Assembly (NCBI GenBank): GCA_022790905.1
Contig: JAAVYC010000043.1
Span: forward strand, 1-6,766
Direction of reading: 5' to 3'
Origin: Lachnospiraceae bacterium
GTDB lineage: Bacteria; Bacillota; Clostridia; Lachnospirales; Lachnospiraceae
Length of the DNA stretch: 6,766 nucleotides
A program made the position numbers and the translations under genes. Shown here one piece after another: positions 1-5,276 of the stretch (within the stretch, counting starts at the first letter, position 1; each line of letters begins with the position of its first letter). A model generated the notes under the pieces. The model saw nothing but the letters and a program-made list of their open reading frames with translations. It did not search any database and was not told the DNA's origin.

Positions 1-2
1 AT

Positions 3-11
3 TGGAGGTGA
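3..11 (+). promoter_or_regulatory. ribosome binding site of the PadR gene
   Basis: TGGAGGTGA is a near-perfect anti-16S match ending four bases before the ATG at 16. It fixes that start. The promoter of this operon must lie left of the window, because only 15 bases precede the gene. Confidence 0.85.
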
Positions 12-15
12 CTAA

Positions 16-333
16 ATGTACTATCCGCTTTCGGCACTTTTAATCGAATGTCTAATTCTATCCATTGTAACATCGCAGGATTCTTATGGATACGAGATCA
101 GCCAGACCGTAAAAATGGCCGCGAATATCAAAGAATCCACGTTGTATCCGATTCTTAGAAGGTTAGAAAACAACGGATATATGACCGCTTACAGTCAGGA
201 GTTTCAGGGAAGAATGAGAAAATATTATTCCATCACAGAAGAAGGAAAAAAACAATTAGCATTTTTGAAAGAAGAATGGTATGAGTACCGGGATATTTTG
301 GATGGCATTATAGAAGGGAGGGTTCGTAAATGA
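16..333 (+). CDS. PadR family transcriptional regulator
   Basis: This is a 105-residue winged-helix DNA-binding protein of the short PadR type, without the long C-terminal domain of the PadR/VanR phenolic-acid regulators. Family signatures are visible in order: the YGYE motif of helix 2 (residues 24-27), the recognition-helix segment STLYPILRRLE (41-51), and the wing GRMRKYYSITEEGK (65-78). A short C-terminal helix for dimerisation follows. The ATG at 16 has a strong ribosome binding site. The stop overlaps the next start as ATGA (330-333), so it is translationally coupled to the HAAS/DUF1700 gene. PadR genes of this size commonly sit directly upstream of HAAS/DUF1700 and DUF4097 genes in Firmicutes and are presumed to repress their own operon. 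The ligand is unknown and cannot be read from the sequence. The family call is secure; the autoregulatory role is inference. Confidence 0.93.
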   Translation: MYYPLSALLIECLILSIVTSQDSYGYEISQTVKMAANIKESTLYPILRRLENNGYMTAYSQEFQGRMRKYYSITEEGKKQLAFLKEEWYEYRDILDGIIEGRVRK

Positions 334-932
334 CGAAGGAAGAATATTTAGATCAACTGCAAAAATATTTGAAACGGCTTCCTAAAAATGATTATGAAAA
401 TGCAATTGAATATTTTCAAGAATATTTTGAGGAGGCCGGCGCAGAAAATGAACAGAAAGTTATGGAAGAGTTGGGAGAGCCGAAAGAGGCAGCGGCAGAA
501 CTGCTTTCAAATCTATTGAAAGAGAAGACGACAAAAGAGGATTATGCGGAGAGACAAGAACAGAAACCGATTGGAACGATTCTCCTGATTACCTGTCTTG
601 CACTATTTGCAGCACCCCTGGGCACACCCGTTTTAGCGGTGGCACTGCTTTTGATTTTTGTGGGTGTACTTTTGATTCTGGTCTCTGTATTTGTTGTAGC
701 GGTGTTTAGTATCAGCACAGTGATTGGGGGAATCAGGTTAATTGTTTATGGTTTTGCGACCATCAGTTCATCGGTTCCCGCAACAAGCTTTTTAGTCGGT
801 GGGGGAATGATGGGAATCGGAATTGGAATCTGCCTCTGTATCTTAGAGATTTATCTATGTAAGTGGATTATACTTGGAATTGGAAGGGCAGGCCAGAGAA
901 TTATTCAGAAAAGGGAGAGGAAAAAAATATGA
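330..932 (+). CDS. HAAS/DUF1700 domain integral membrane protein
   Basis: This 200-residue protein has a soluble acidic helical N-terminus, about residues 1-75, and a membrane part. The N-terminus starts MTKEEYLDQLQKYLKRLP and carries the EYFQEYFEEAG and ELGEPKEAAAEL segments typical of HAAS/DUF1700 domains. Hydrophobic stretches at roughly 81-95, 98-127, 128-146 and 151-185 suggest about four membrane helices. A strongly basic tail, residues 186-199, is likely cytoplasmic. The start ATG at 330 overlaps the PadR stop and follows an AGGGAGG site. Its own stop overlaps the next gene's ATG at 929. In this family the HAAS domain is thought to work with the PadR regulator, perhaps as a membrane sensor or an antagonist of repression. 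That role is inference; the family assignment comes from the N-terminal pattern and the operon context. Confidence 0.88.
   Translation: MTKEEYLDQLQKYLKRLPKNDYENAIEYFQEYFEEAGAENEQKVMEELGEPKEAAAELLSNLLKEKTTKEDYAERQEQKPIGTILLITCLALFAAPLGTPVLAVALLLIFVGVLLILVSVFVVAVFSISTVIGGIRLIVYGFATISSSVPATSFLVGGGMMGIGIGICLCILEIYLCKWIILGIGRAGQRIIQKRERKKI
913..920 (+). promoter_or_regulatory. ribosome binding site deciding the DUF4097 start
   Basis: GGGAGAGG lies eight bases before the ATG at 929, inside the end of the DUF1700 gene. It supports 929 over the in-frame ATG at 863, which has no comparable purine-rich site. Confidence 0.75.
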
Positions 933-1801
933 AAAAAATAATGAGAAATTTGTTGATAGCGGGATTTACATTATTTTTGATCGGAGGTGTTTTCTATGGG
1001 ATTGGAAGAATAAGCGGAGGACAGGAATATGTGGAAAATGAGGGAATCAAGCAGGTTAGAGCTGCCGCAAAACGGGAAAGAGTGATTGTAGAAAAAGAGA
1101 ACCTGGGGGAGATACAGAAGATCGAAGCTGATATAGAAGATATGGATATTATAGTAAAAGAATCGGAGGATACCTCCTGCTATTTGTCCTATAACGTAGA
1201 TAAGAGACGGGGAAAAAATCCGTTATCCTATGAAGTGGACGATGGTACTCTGAAATTAGTGGAAAAAGAGGGTTATGATACCTTTTATTACGTACATGTA
1301 GATTTTAGTTTTTTAAATAGAGCGATTGGAAAAAATAAGGTGGAAAATTACGGGAACACAATTATTTTATATATTCCTCAAAAACAATTGGAGGAATGTG
1401 AGCTGTCCCTTGATGATGGAGATGTGACAATGGAAGGATTGAAAAGTGAGATACTAAATGTTTCTCTGAAATCCGGGGATCTGGTGATAGAAAATACAGA
1501 TATTGGAATAGGCTCTGTGCAGACGGATGACGGGGATATCGAGCTGTCAAAGCTTTCCTGTAAAGAGTTGGATTTACAGTCTGAATCGGGAGATGTGAAT
1601 GTTCGCCTCAATGGAAAAGATAGAAAAGAAATAGAGATTGAGGCATACACGGAGAGCGGAGATGTTGAAGCTGCGAGATCCCTGAAGGGGATAAAAAAAT
1701 CTGACGATGATGATGATTTCTGCAAGTATCAGAGAACGGTAAAAAATGCAATTGGAACTTTGAATATTCAATGTGAGGATGGAGATATTGTCATCCGGTA
1801 A
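929..1801 (+). CDS. DUF4097 family membrane-anchored repeat protein
   Basis: I start this gene at the ATG at 929 (290 residues), which follows GGGAGAGG by eight bases and overlaps the upstream TGA. The in-frame ATG at 863 has no ribosome binding site and lies deep in the previous gene. Residues 7-28 form one uncleaved N-terminal membrane anchor or signal anchor, with the remainder probably outside the cell. The body is a DUF4097-type beta-rich domain with a recurring [DS]-G-D-[VIL] turn at residues 163-166, 182-185, 201-204, 220-223, 243-246 and 284-287. The first four are exactly 19 residues apart, as expected for stacked beta strands. A run of five aspartates (259-263) lies in the long gap before the last motif. 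DUF4097 proteins are often called putative adhesins, and LiaG of the Bacillus Lia envelope-stress operon belongs to this group. The molecular function here is unknown. It is the last gene of the operon and is followed by a terminator. Confidence 0.87.
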   Translation: MKKIMRNLLIAGFTLFLIGGVFYGIGRISGGQEYVENEGIKQVRAAAKRERVIVEKENLGEIQKIEADIEDMDIIVKESEDTSCYLSYNVDKRRGKNPLSYEVDDGTLKLVEKEGYDTFYYVHVDFSFLNRAIGKNKVENYGNTIILYIPQKQLEECELSLDDGDVTMEGLKSEILNVSLKSGDLVIENTDIGIGSVQTDDGDIELSKLSCKELDLQSESGDVNVRLNGKDRKEIEIEAYTESGDVEAARSLKGIKKSDDDDDFCKYQRTVKNAIGTLNIQCEDGDIVIR

Positions 1802-1830
1802 AATTCAAATAATAGATGCCATAGGATTTA

Positions 1831-1860
1831 AAAATGGAGCCATAAAAGGCTTCATTTTTT
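1831..1860 (+). terminator. intrinsic terminator of the PadR-DUF1700-DUF4097 operon
   Basis: AATGGAGCC (1833-1841) pairs with GGCTTCATT (1848-1856) through one G:U pair around a six-base ATAAAA loop. The stem extends with outer A:T pairs, and the 3' side runs into a T tract (1855-1860). It begins 30 bases after the DUF4097 stop and ends the operon. Confidence 0.9.
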
Positions 1861-1894
1861 ATATCAAAAACCGGAGATTTTGTGACATAAAGCT

Positions 1895-1921
1895 CAAAAG
1901 CTAAGAAATATCAGACGATAT
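1895..1921 (+). promoter_or_regulatory. possible sigma-D (sigma-28-like) promoter
   Basis: GACGATAT (1914-1921) matches the sigma-28/sigma-D -10 element GCCGATAT at seven of eight positions. CAAA (1895-1898), exactly 15 bases upstream, matches the TAAA -35 element at three of four. No good sigma-A -35 box lies at the right distance from the overlapping TATAAA (1919-1924). Short AT-rich elements can match by chance, so this is tentative. Confidence 0.33.
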
Positions 1922-1961
1922 AAAATACAACAGGAAAAAGTGTTTTGTCAGGAGGTGTCTT

Positions 1962-2648
1962 ATGAGTATTACCTATATGGAACAAATGACGAAGCTCCAA
2001 CGAAAGTTACAGGGAGATCAAAAAAGTATACAGAAAGAGGATAGGAAAGAAAAATTTATAGAAAAATTTAATGAAAAAATGGAGCAGTCGTCAGCAGTTG
2101 ACGAAAAGAAGGAAAAAGAGGTCTGGGGAATCACGACACTTCAGAAACAGGAAATGAGTATGGAGGAATATAAAGCATACATTTATAATGAGATCTCTAA
2201 AATACCGATTCATCCGTCTAGAATGCACGACCATATTGCTGTGCAGATCAGTGAGGCGGGATTTGAACGAATGAAAAATGATCCGGAATATGAACAATGG
2301 GTATTAGAGATGTTGAGGAAGGATTTTGCAGTCCCTGATCCATGGGGAGGAAGATGTGGAGAGAGATTTGTAATTCACCGCTTTGGCGCTAGAAAAGAGG
2401 AGTATCGAGGGGAGAGCTTTAGGATCCCACATAATGACCCAAGGGAGAGGAGAAGGCGTAAAAAGGAAATAGAAAAAGCATACTGGGAACGCAAAATGAA
2501 ACGTAAAAAGAGACAGAAAGAACTTTTAAAAAAGTGGGATGAACAGAGAAGGATTCAAAAGGAATTGACGGAAAAGGCAGAACTTGCATGGGAGAATTAT
2601 GTTGCTTTTTTGAAAGGGGAAAAGAGGATTTTTACAAGTGTAAAATAA
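1962..2648 (+). CDS. charged cytoplasmic protein of unknown function
   Basis: This 228-residue protein has no signal peptide and no membrane segment. The ATG at 1962 follows a perfect AGGAGGTG site (1950-1957). Three parts are visible. Residues 1-55 are a Lys/Glu/Gln-rich, probably helical or disordered leader. Residues about 60-150 form a more conserved-looking core with EEYKAYIYNEISKIPIHPSR, then NDPEYEQWVLEMLRKDF, DPWGG and FGARKEEYRGESF. Residues 159-212 are an extremely basic Arg/Lys-Glu helix, likely a coiled coil or a nucleic-acid or partner-binding tail. Similar proteins with an IPxHPxR segment occur, from memory, as hypotheticals in Lachnospiraceae; I cannot assign a named family. 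The gene is monocistronic or reads into the next unit, since no hairpin terminator is evident in 2649-2691. A possible sigma-D-type promoter would link it to the motility or sigma-D regulon, which is inference only. Confidence 0.8.
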   Translation: MSITYMEQMTKLQRKLQGDQKSIQKEDRKEKFIEKFNEKMEQSSAVDEKKEKEVWGITTLQKQEMSMEEYKAYIYNEISKIPIHPSRMHDHIAVQISEAGFERMKNDPEYEQWVLEMLRKDFAVPDPWGGRCGERFVIHRFGARKEEYRGESFRIPHNDPRERRRRKKEIEKAYWERKMKRKKRQKELLKKWDEQRRIQKELTEKAELAWENYVAFLKGEKRIFTSVK

Positions 2649-2691
2649 ATCATTTTGAGATATAGCTTTATGGCTTCAACCTGAGCTTTCA

Positions 2692-2721
2692 TTGACAAAT
2701 AAAGCACAAATCCTTTATACT
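2692..2721 (+). promoter_or_regulatory. sigma-A promoter of the arsR-ykuD operon
   Basis: TTGACA (2692-2697) is a perfect -35 box. An 18-base spacer separates it from TATACT (2716-2721), a five-of-six -10 box. Transcription should start near 2728, about 15 bases before the GTG start, so the leader is very short. The perfect 8-bp palindrome TGTTAACA (2721-2728) sits at the start point and could be part of a regulatory site. No TGAA-N6-TTCA element is present here. Confidence 0.82.
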
Positions 2722-2727
2722 GTTAAC

Positions 2728-2734
2728 AAAGGAG
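2728..2734 (+). promoter_or_regulatory. ribosome binding site selecting a GTG start for the ArsR gene
   Basis: AAAGGAG lies eight bases before the GTG at 2743. The upstream in-frame TTG at 2692 cannot be the start because it is the first codon-sized part of the TTGACA -35 box. Confidence 0.85.
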
Positions 2735-2742
2735 TAATTATC

Positions 2743-3120
2743 GTGAAAAAGACAATAGATTCTCAAATTAATTACAATGAAGATGTCGTAGAGAGAGTGA
2801 GGAGAGATTTGATATCGGATCAATGTGTCTCAAAGCTGGCTTCATTTTTTAAATCGGTGGGGGAAGAAAATCGTGTCAGAATTATTTATGCCCTGTCTTT
2901 GAATGAAATGTGTGTCAGTGATCTTGCGGTAGCGCTGGGAGTCTCCCAGTCACTGATTTCTCATCAGCTCAAACTTTTAAAATTGGAAGGTCAGGTGAAG
3001 TCCAGGAGGGAAGGAAAGAACATTTATTATTCATTGGATGACGAACATGTGGTAGAGATTTTTGAAGAGGCATTAAAGCATATTCGTCACAAAATAGAAG
3101 ATGTAGAGGAGGGAAAGTAA
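2743..3120 (+). CDS. ArsR/SmtB family zinc-type metalloregulator
   Basis: This is a 125-residue winged-helix repressor starting at GTG 2743. The helix-turn-helix spans about residues 55-82, with MCVSDLAVALGVSQ followed by the recognition helix SLISHQLKLLK. The wing is SRREGKNIYYSL (87-98). The C-terminal helix carries D100, H102, H113 and H116. Their spacing of 2, 11 and 3 equals the alpha-5 metal site of Staphylococcus CzrA (Asp-His-His-His) and closely resembles cyanobacterial SmtB, so zinc (or cobalt) is the likely ligand. The alpha-3 thiolate motif ELCVCDL of ArsR/CadC is reduced to one cysteine (C57), and another lone cysteine is at C28, so an As/Sb or Cd-thiolate sensor is less likely. 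Metal binding releases such repressors from DNA. The gene is followed 5 bp later by an L,D-transpeptidase gene. Its probable target is the operator ahead of the ATPase at 5277. Confidence 0.92.
   Translation: MKKTIDSQINYNEDVVERVRRDLISDQCVSKLASFFKSVGEENRVRIIYALSLNEMCVSDLAVALGVSQSLISHQLKLLKLEGQVKSRREGKNIYYSLDDEHVVEIFEEALKHIRHKIEDVEEGK
3107..3113 (+). promoter_or_regulatory. ribosome binding site of the L,D-transpeptidase gene inside arsR
   Basis: AGGAGGG lies within the last codons of the ArsR gene, 12 bases before the ATG at 3126. The spacing is longer than optimal, but the sequence is strong and no other start fits the signal peptide. It implies that both genes are on one transcript. Confidence 0.72.
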
Positions 3121-3125
3121 TATTT

Positions 3126-5096
3126 ATGGAAAAAGTTACATGGAAAGCCAAGATAGCAGTCTGTACGATGGCCCTGTTTTTATTGGCTTTTTTATTTGCA
3201 CCGGCAAAGAAAGCAGAGGCAGCGGGAAATTATTATCTCCAGATCAATAAGGGGACAAATGTTGTAACTGTCTTTATGAATAATGGGACACCAGTTCATG
3301 CATTTGTCTGCTCCACGGGATATGCAACCCCTGTGGGGACTTTTTATACAAGCCAAAAACTCAGATGGCATACGCTGATGGGACCTTCTTACGGCCAGTA
3401 TTGTACCAGAATCACAGGTTCCATTTTATTCCATTCTGTTTTTTATAATAGGAATGGGGATCTGGCGTCTATGCCATATTCGGCTTACAATAGGTTAGGG
3501 ACGACTGCTTCGCACGGCTGTGTGCGCCTGACGGTTGCAGATGCAAAATGGATTTATGAGAATTGTCCACTGCGGACACAGGTAAATATTATCAATGGAG
3601 CACCATATAATGATCCGCTTGGAAAACCGGAGGCAATTAAAGTCAACACCGGGGCTTCGACCGGATGGGATCCGACAGACCCTGCGCCGGGAAATCCATA
3701 TGCGGGCAATATGCCTTGGATTACGACAAGCGGGGTACAGAAAAATATTGCTTATAAAGCGAAGTTTTCTCCAAGAAATGGAGTAGCGGCATATGATTCT
3801 CTTGGAAATGATGTTACTTACAGAATGACATATTCCGGTCGTGTAAATACAAAGAAGTTGGGAAAATATAGGATTACATATCATGTGACGGATGCACTGG
3901 GAAGAAGTGCGCAGACTAGCGTTACCTATAAGGTGGTGGATGTCAAGAAAGCCGTTATTAAGGGCGTAAAAAAGAAATTGACAAAAGAATATAATTCCAC
4001 TTTGAATTTGCGCAAAAATGTAAAAGCACGCACAGTAACCGGAAAGAATCTGACGAAAAAGATCAAAATCAAGATTATTTATCCGAAGACAAAAAAGGAA
4101 AAGACTTATAAGGGCAAGGTTTTCCGATTTACAAAACTCGGAACTTATAAGATCAATTATTACGTGACAAATCCAAATAATAAAAAAGTGACAAAGGTCA
4201 CTTGTAAGGTAACGGTAAAAGATACGAAGCCGCCAAAATTAGGAGGCATCAAATCAAAATGGACACAGGAATATAGAAGTACGAAGAATTTGAGTTCCGG
4301 TGTCACAGCAAAATTGCGCTCTGGAAAGAATGTAAAGAGTCGGTTGATCATTAAGATCAAAGCTCCAGGAGCTAGCGGTTACAAAAAACTCAGTACAACG
4401 GCTTATAAAAAATATCGGTTTAGCAAAACTGGAAATTATTATGTAGAATATTCTGCTTCCAATCCATATAACAAAAAAGCAGTGGCAAAGAAAAAAGCAA
4501 CGATTGTTGTAAAGGATACCAAGGCGCCATTGCTCAACGGAGTAGCAGGTTATAAGACGGTACAGATTGGTACGAATGTGAATCTGAAAGCTGGTATCAC
4601 GGCAAAACTGGTATCTGGAAAAGATATCACGGGAAGCTTACAGATTTCTGTAAAAAATCCACAGGGAGCAATCGTCAATGTCAGTGGATCGAACTATGTC
4701 TTTGAACAGGTGGGTAATTATGAAGTGACTTATACGTCTAAGAACCCGAACAGTACAAAAGTTACGGTTCGCAAGATGCAAGTTACCGTACAGGATAACA
4801 GACTTCCGCAGATTATAATTGCAGAGAATAAACCGCAGTCTGCTGAAGTGAATACACCGTACAATGTGTTTGAGGGAGTAACGGCACAGATCGCGGGTAC
4901 GTCAATTCCAGCAGAAAACATTACAGCGAAGATTGTTGGAGCAGCAGGAGAAGTCAGTGTACCAGAAAACGGTCAAGTTACCTTTACGCAGACTGGAACT
5001 TATACGATTACTTATCGGGTTGTGAATCCGAATAATCCGGCTGCGGCAACAGAGCGGACATTTGGACTTACAGTAGAGAGTGCTTCACAGCCATAA
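3126..5096 (+). CDS. secreted L,D-transpeptidase (YkuD domain) with five Ig-like repeats
   Basis: This 656-residue exported protein has a signal peptide: basic start, hydrophobic core about residues 8-25, likely cleavage after AEA at 30-32. The YkuD catalytic domain spans about 35-156. It shows His103 in the ILFHS strand and the active-site motif SHGCVR (129-134) with catalytic Cys132. Such enzymes form 3-3 (L,D) peptidoglycan cross-links or attach proteins to stem peptides, outside the membrane. A short linker leads to five Ig-like Big_3/DUF5011-type repeats (about 203-651), marked by G-x-Y-x-[IV]-x-Y turns at G246, G339, G436, G530 and G624. Repeats 2 and 3 are very lysine-rich; the last is acidic. 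No LPXTG, choline-binding or SLH anchor is present, so retention may rest on charge or on the repeats. The gene begins 5 bp after the ArsR stop with no promoter between, and ends before a strong terminator. Confidence 0.93.
   Translation: MEKVTWKAKIAVCTMALFLLAFLFAPAKKAEAAGNYYLQINKGTNVVTVFMNNGTPVHAFVCSTGYATPVGTFYTSQKLRWHTLMGPSYGQYCTRITGSILFHSVFYNRNGDLASMPYSAYNRLGTTASHGCVRLTVADAKWIYENCPLRTQVNIINGAPYNDPLGKPEAIKVNTGASTGWDPTDPAPGNPYAGNMPWITTSGVQKNIAYKAKFSPRNGVAAYDSLGNDVTYRMTYSGRVNTKKLGKYRITYHVTDALGRSAQTSVTYKVVDVKKAVIKGVKKKLTKEYNSTLNLRKNVKARTVTGKNLTKKIKIKIIYPKTKKEKTYKGKVFRFTKLGTYKINYYVTNPNNKKVTKVTCKVTVKDTKPPKLGGIKSKWTQEYRSTKNLSSGVTAKLRSGKNVKSRLIIKIKAPGASGYKKLSTTAYKKYRFSKTGNYYVEYSASNPYNKKAVAKKKATIVVKDTKAPLLNGVAGYKTVQIGTNVNLKAGITAKLVSGKDITGSLQISVKNPQGAIVNVSGSNYVFEQVGNYEVTYTSKNPNSTKVTVRKMQVTVQDNRLPQIIIAENKPQSAEVNTPYNVFEGVTAQIAGTSIPAENITAKIVGAAGEVSVPENGQVTFTQTGTYTITYRVVNPNNPAAATERTFGLTVESASQP
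3732..5078 (+). repeat. five tandem Ig-like repeats, about 94 codons each
   Basis: The marker glycine of the G-x-Y-x-[IV]-x-Y turn recurs at residues 246, 339, 436, 530 and 624, intervals of 93, 97, 94 and 94. Repeats 2-5 share [VT]-x-NP-N after the turn, while repeat 1 has the more canonical TDALGR. VKDTK[PA]P separates repeats 2/3 and 3/4. The copies differ clearly in sequence, so the expansion looks old. Confidence 0.85.
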
Positions 5097-5120
5097 AAAT
5101 AACAGAGTAGCGATAAAAAT

Positions 5121-5152
5121 AAGAGGAGATGCATTTTTTGGCATCTCCTTTT
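5121..5152 (+). terminator. intrinsic terminator after the L,D-transpeptidase gene
   Basis: AGGAGATGC (5124-5132) pairs perfectly with GCATCTCCT (5141-5149) around an eight-base loop, with flanking A:T pairs (5121-5122 with 5151-5152) and a following TTTT. It lies 25 bases after the stop and separates the arsR-ykuD unit from the ATPase gene. Confidence 0.9.
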
Positions 5153-5190
5153 GTAATGTGAAAAATTTACTGGTTTTTCTTTCGTATCTC

Positions 5191-5219
5191 TTGACAAACA
5201 TAAAATATAGGATTATTAT
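5191..5219 (+). promoter_or_regulatory. sigma-A promoter of the metal-export ATPase gene
   Basis: TTGACA (5191-5196) is a perfect -35 box, and TATTAT (5214-5219) is a five-of-six -10 box after an ideal 17-base spacer. Transcription should start near 5226, just before the inverted repeat at 5229-5250, giving a leader of about 50 bases. Confidence 0.85.
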
Positions 5220-5228
5220 TTGATTAAA

Positions 5229-5250
5229 CATATGAATGAATGTTCAAATG
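5229..5250. promoter_or_regulatory. ArsR/SmtB-type operator (TGAA-N6-TTCA)
   Basis: The inverted repeat has the core TGAA (5233-5236), six bases, then TTCA (5243-5246). It extends outward as CAT (5229-5231) pairing with ATG (5248-5250), giving seven paired positions out of eleven. This is the layout of operators bound by SmtB, ZiaR and CzrA-type repressors. It covers roughly +3 to +25 of the predicted transcript, where a bound repressor would block initiation or promoter escape. The likely ligand is the ArsR protein encoded at 2743-3120. Confidence 0.75.
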
Positions 5251-5263
5251 ATAATATAAAAAC

Positions 5264-5270
5264 AGGAGGA
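5264..5270 (+). promoter_or_regulatory. ribosome binding site of the ATPase gene
   Basis: AGGAGGA lies six bases before the ATG at 5277, an optimal distance. It establishes that the His/Cys-rich segment belongs to the mature reading frame. Confidence 0.85.
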
Positions 5271-5276
5271 GAGAGA

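Noticed and set aside
863..928. Upstream in-frame ATG that would lengthen the DUF4097 protein by 22 residues
   Set aside because: There is no ribosome binding site before it, it lies deep within the previous gene, and the extension would put a charged segment before the signal anchor. The ATG at 929 has a good site and ATGA coupling.
1378..1725. Antisense open frame of 115 codons, Ser-rich, inside the DUF4097 gene
   Set aside because: It is the shadow of the repeated Gly-Asp codons on the other strand, with no ribosome binding site and no family likeness.
2649..2691. Possible hairpin terminator after the unknown charged protein, from repeated AGCTTT segments
   Set aside because: The repeats are direct rather than inverted beyond four bases, and no T tract follows. 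The short gap appears to have no terminator.
2692..2742. TTG start that would add 17 residues to the ArsR protein
   Set aside because: The TTG is part of a perfect TTGACA -35 box with a -10 box 18 bases on, and a good ribosome binding site precedes the GTG at 2743.
3495..3884. Antisense open frame of 129 codons inside the L,D-transpeptidase gene
   Set aside because: The sense frame is unbroken with clear YkuD motifs; the antisense frame is Arg/Ile/Ser-rich, has no ribosome binding site and shows no domain.
3732..5078. Recent DNA-level duplication or CRISPR-like array in the repeat part of the L,D-transpeptidase gene
   Set aside because: Repeat units are about 280 bases, diverged in sequence and in frame, so they are old protein repeats without spacer structure.
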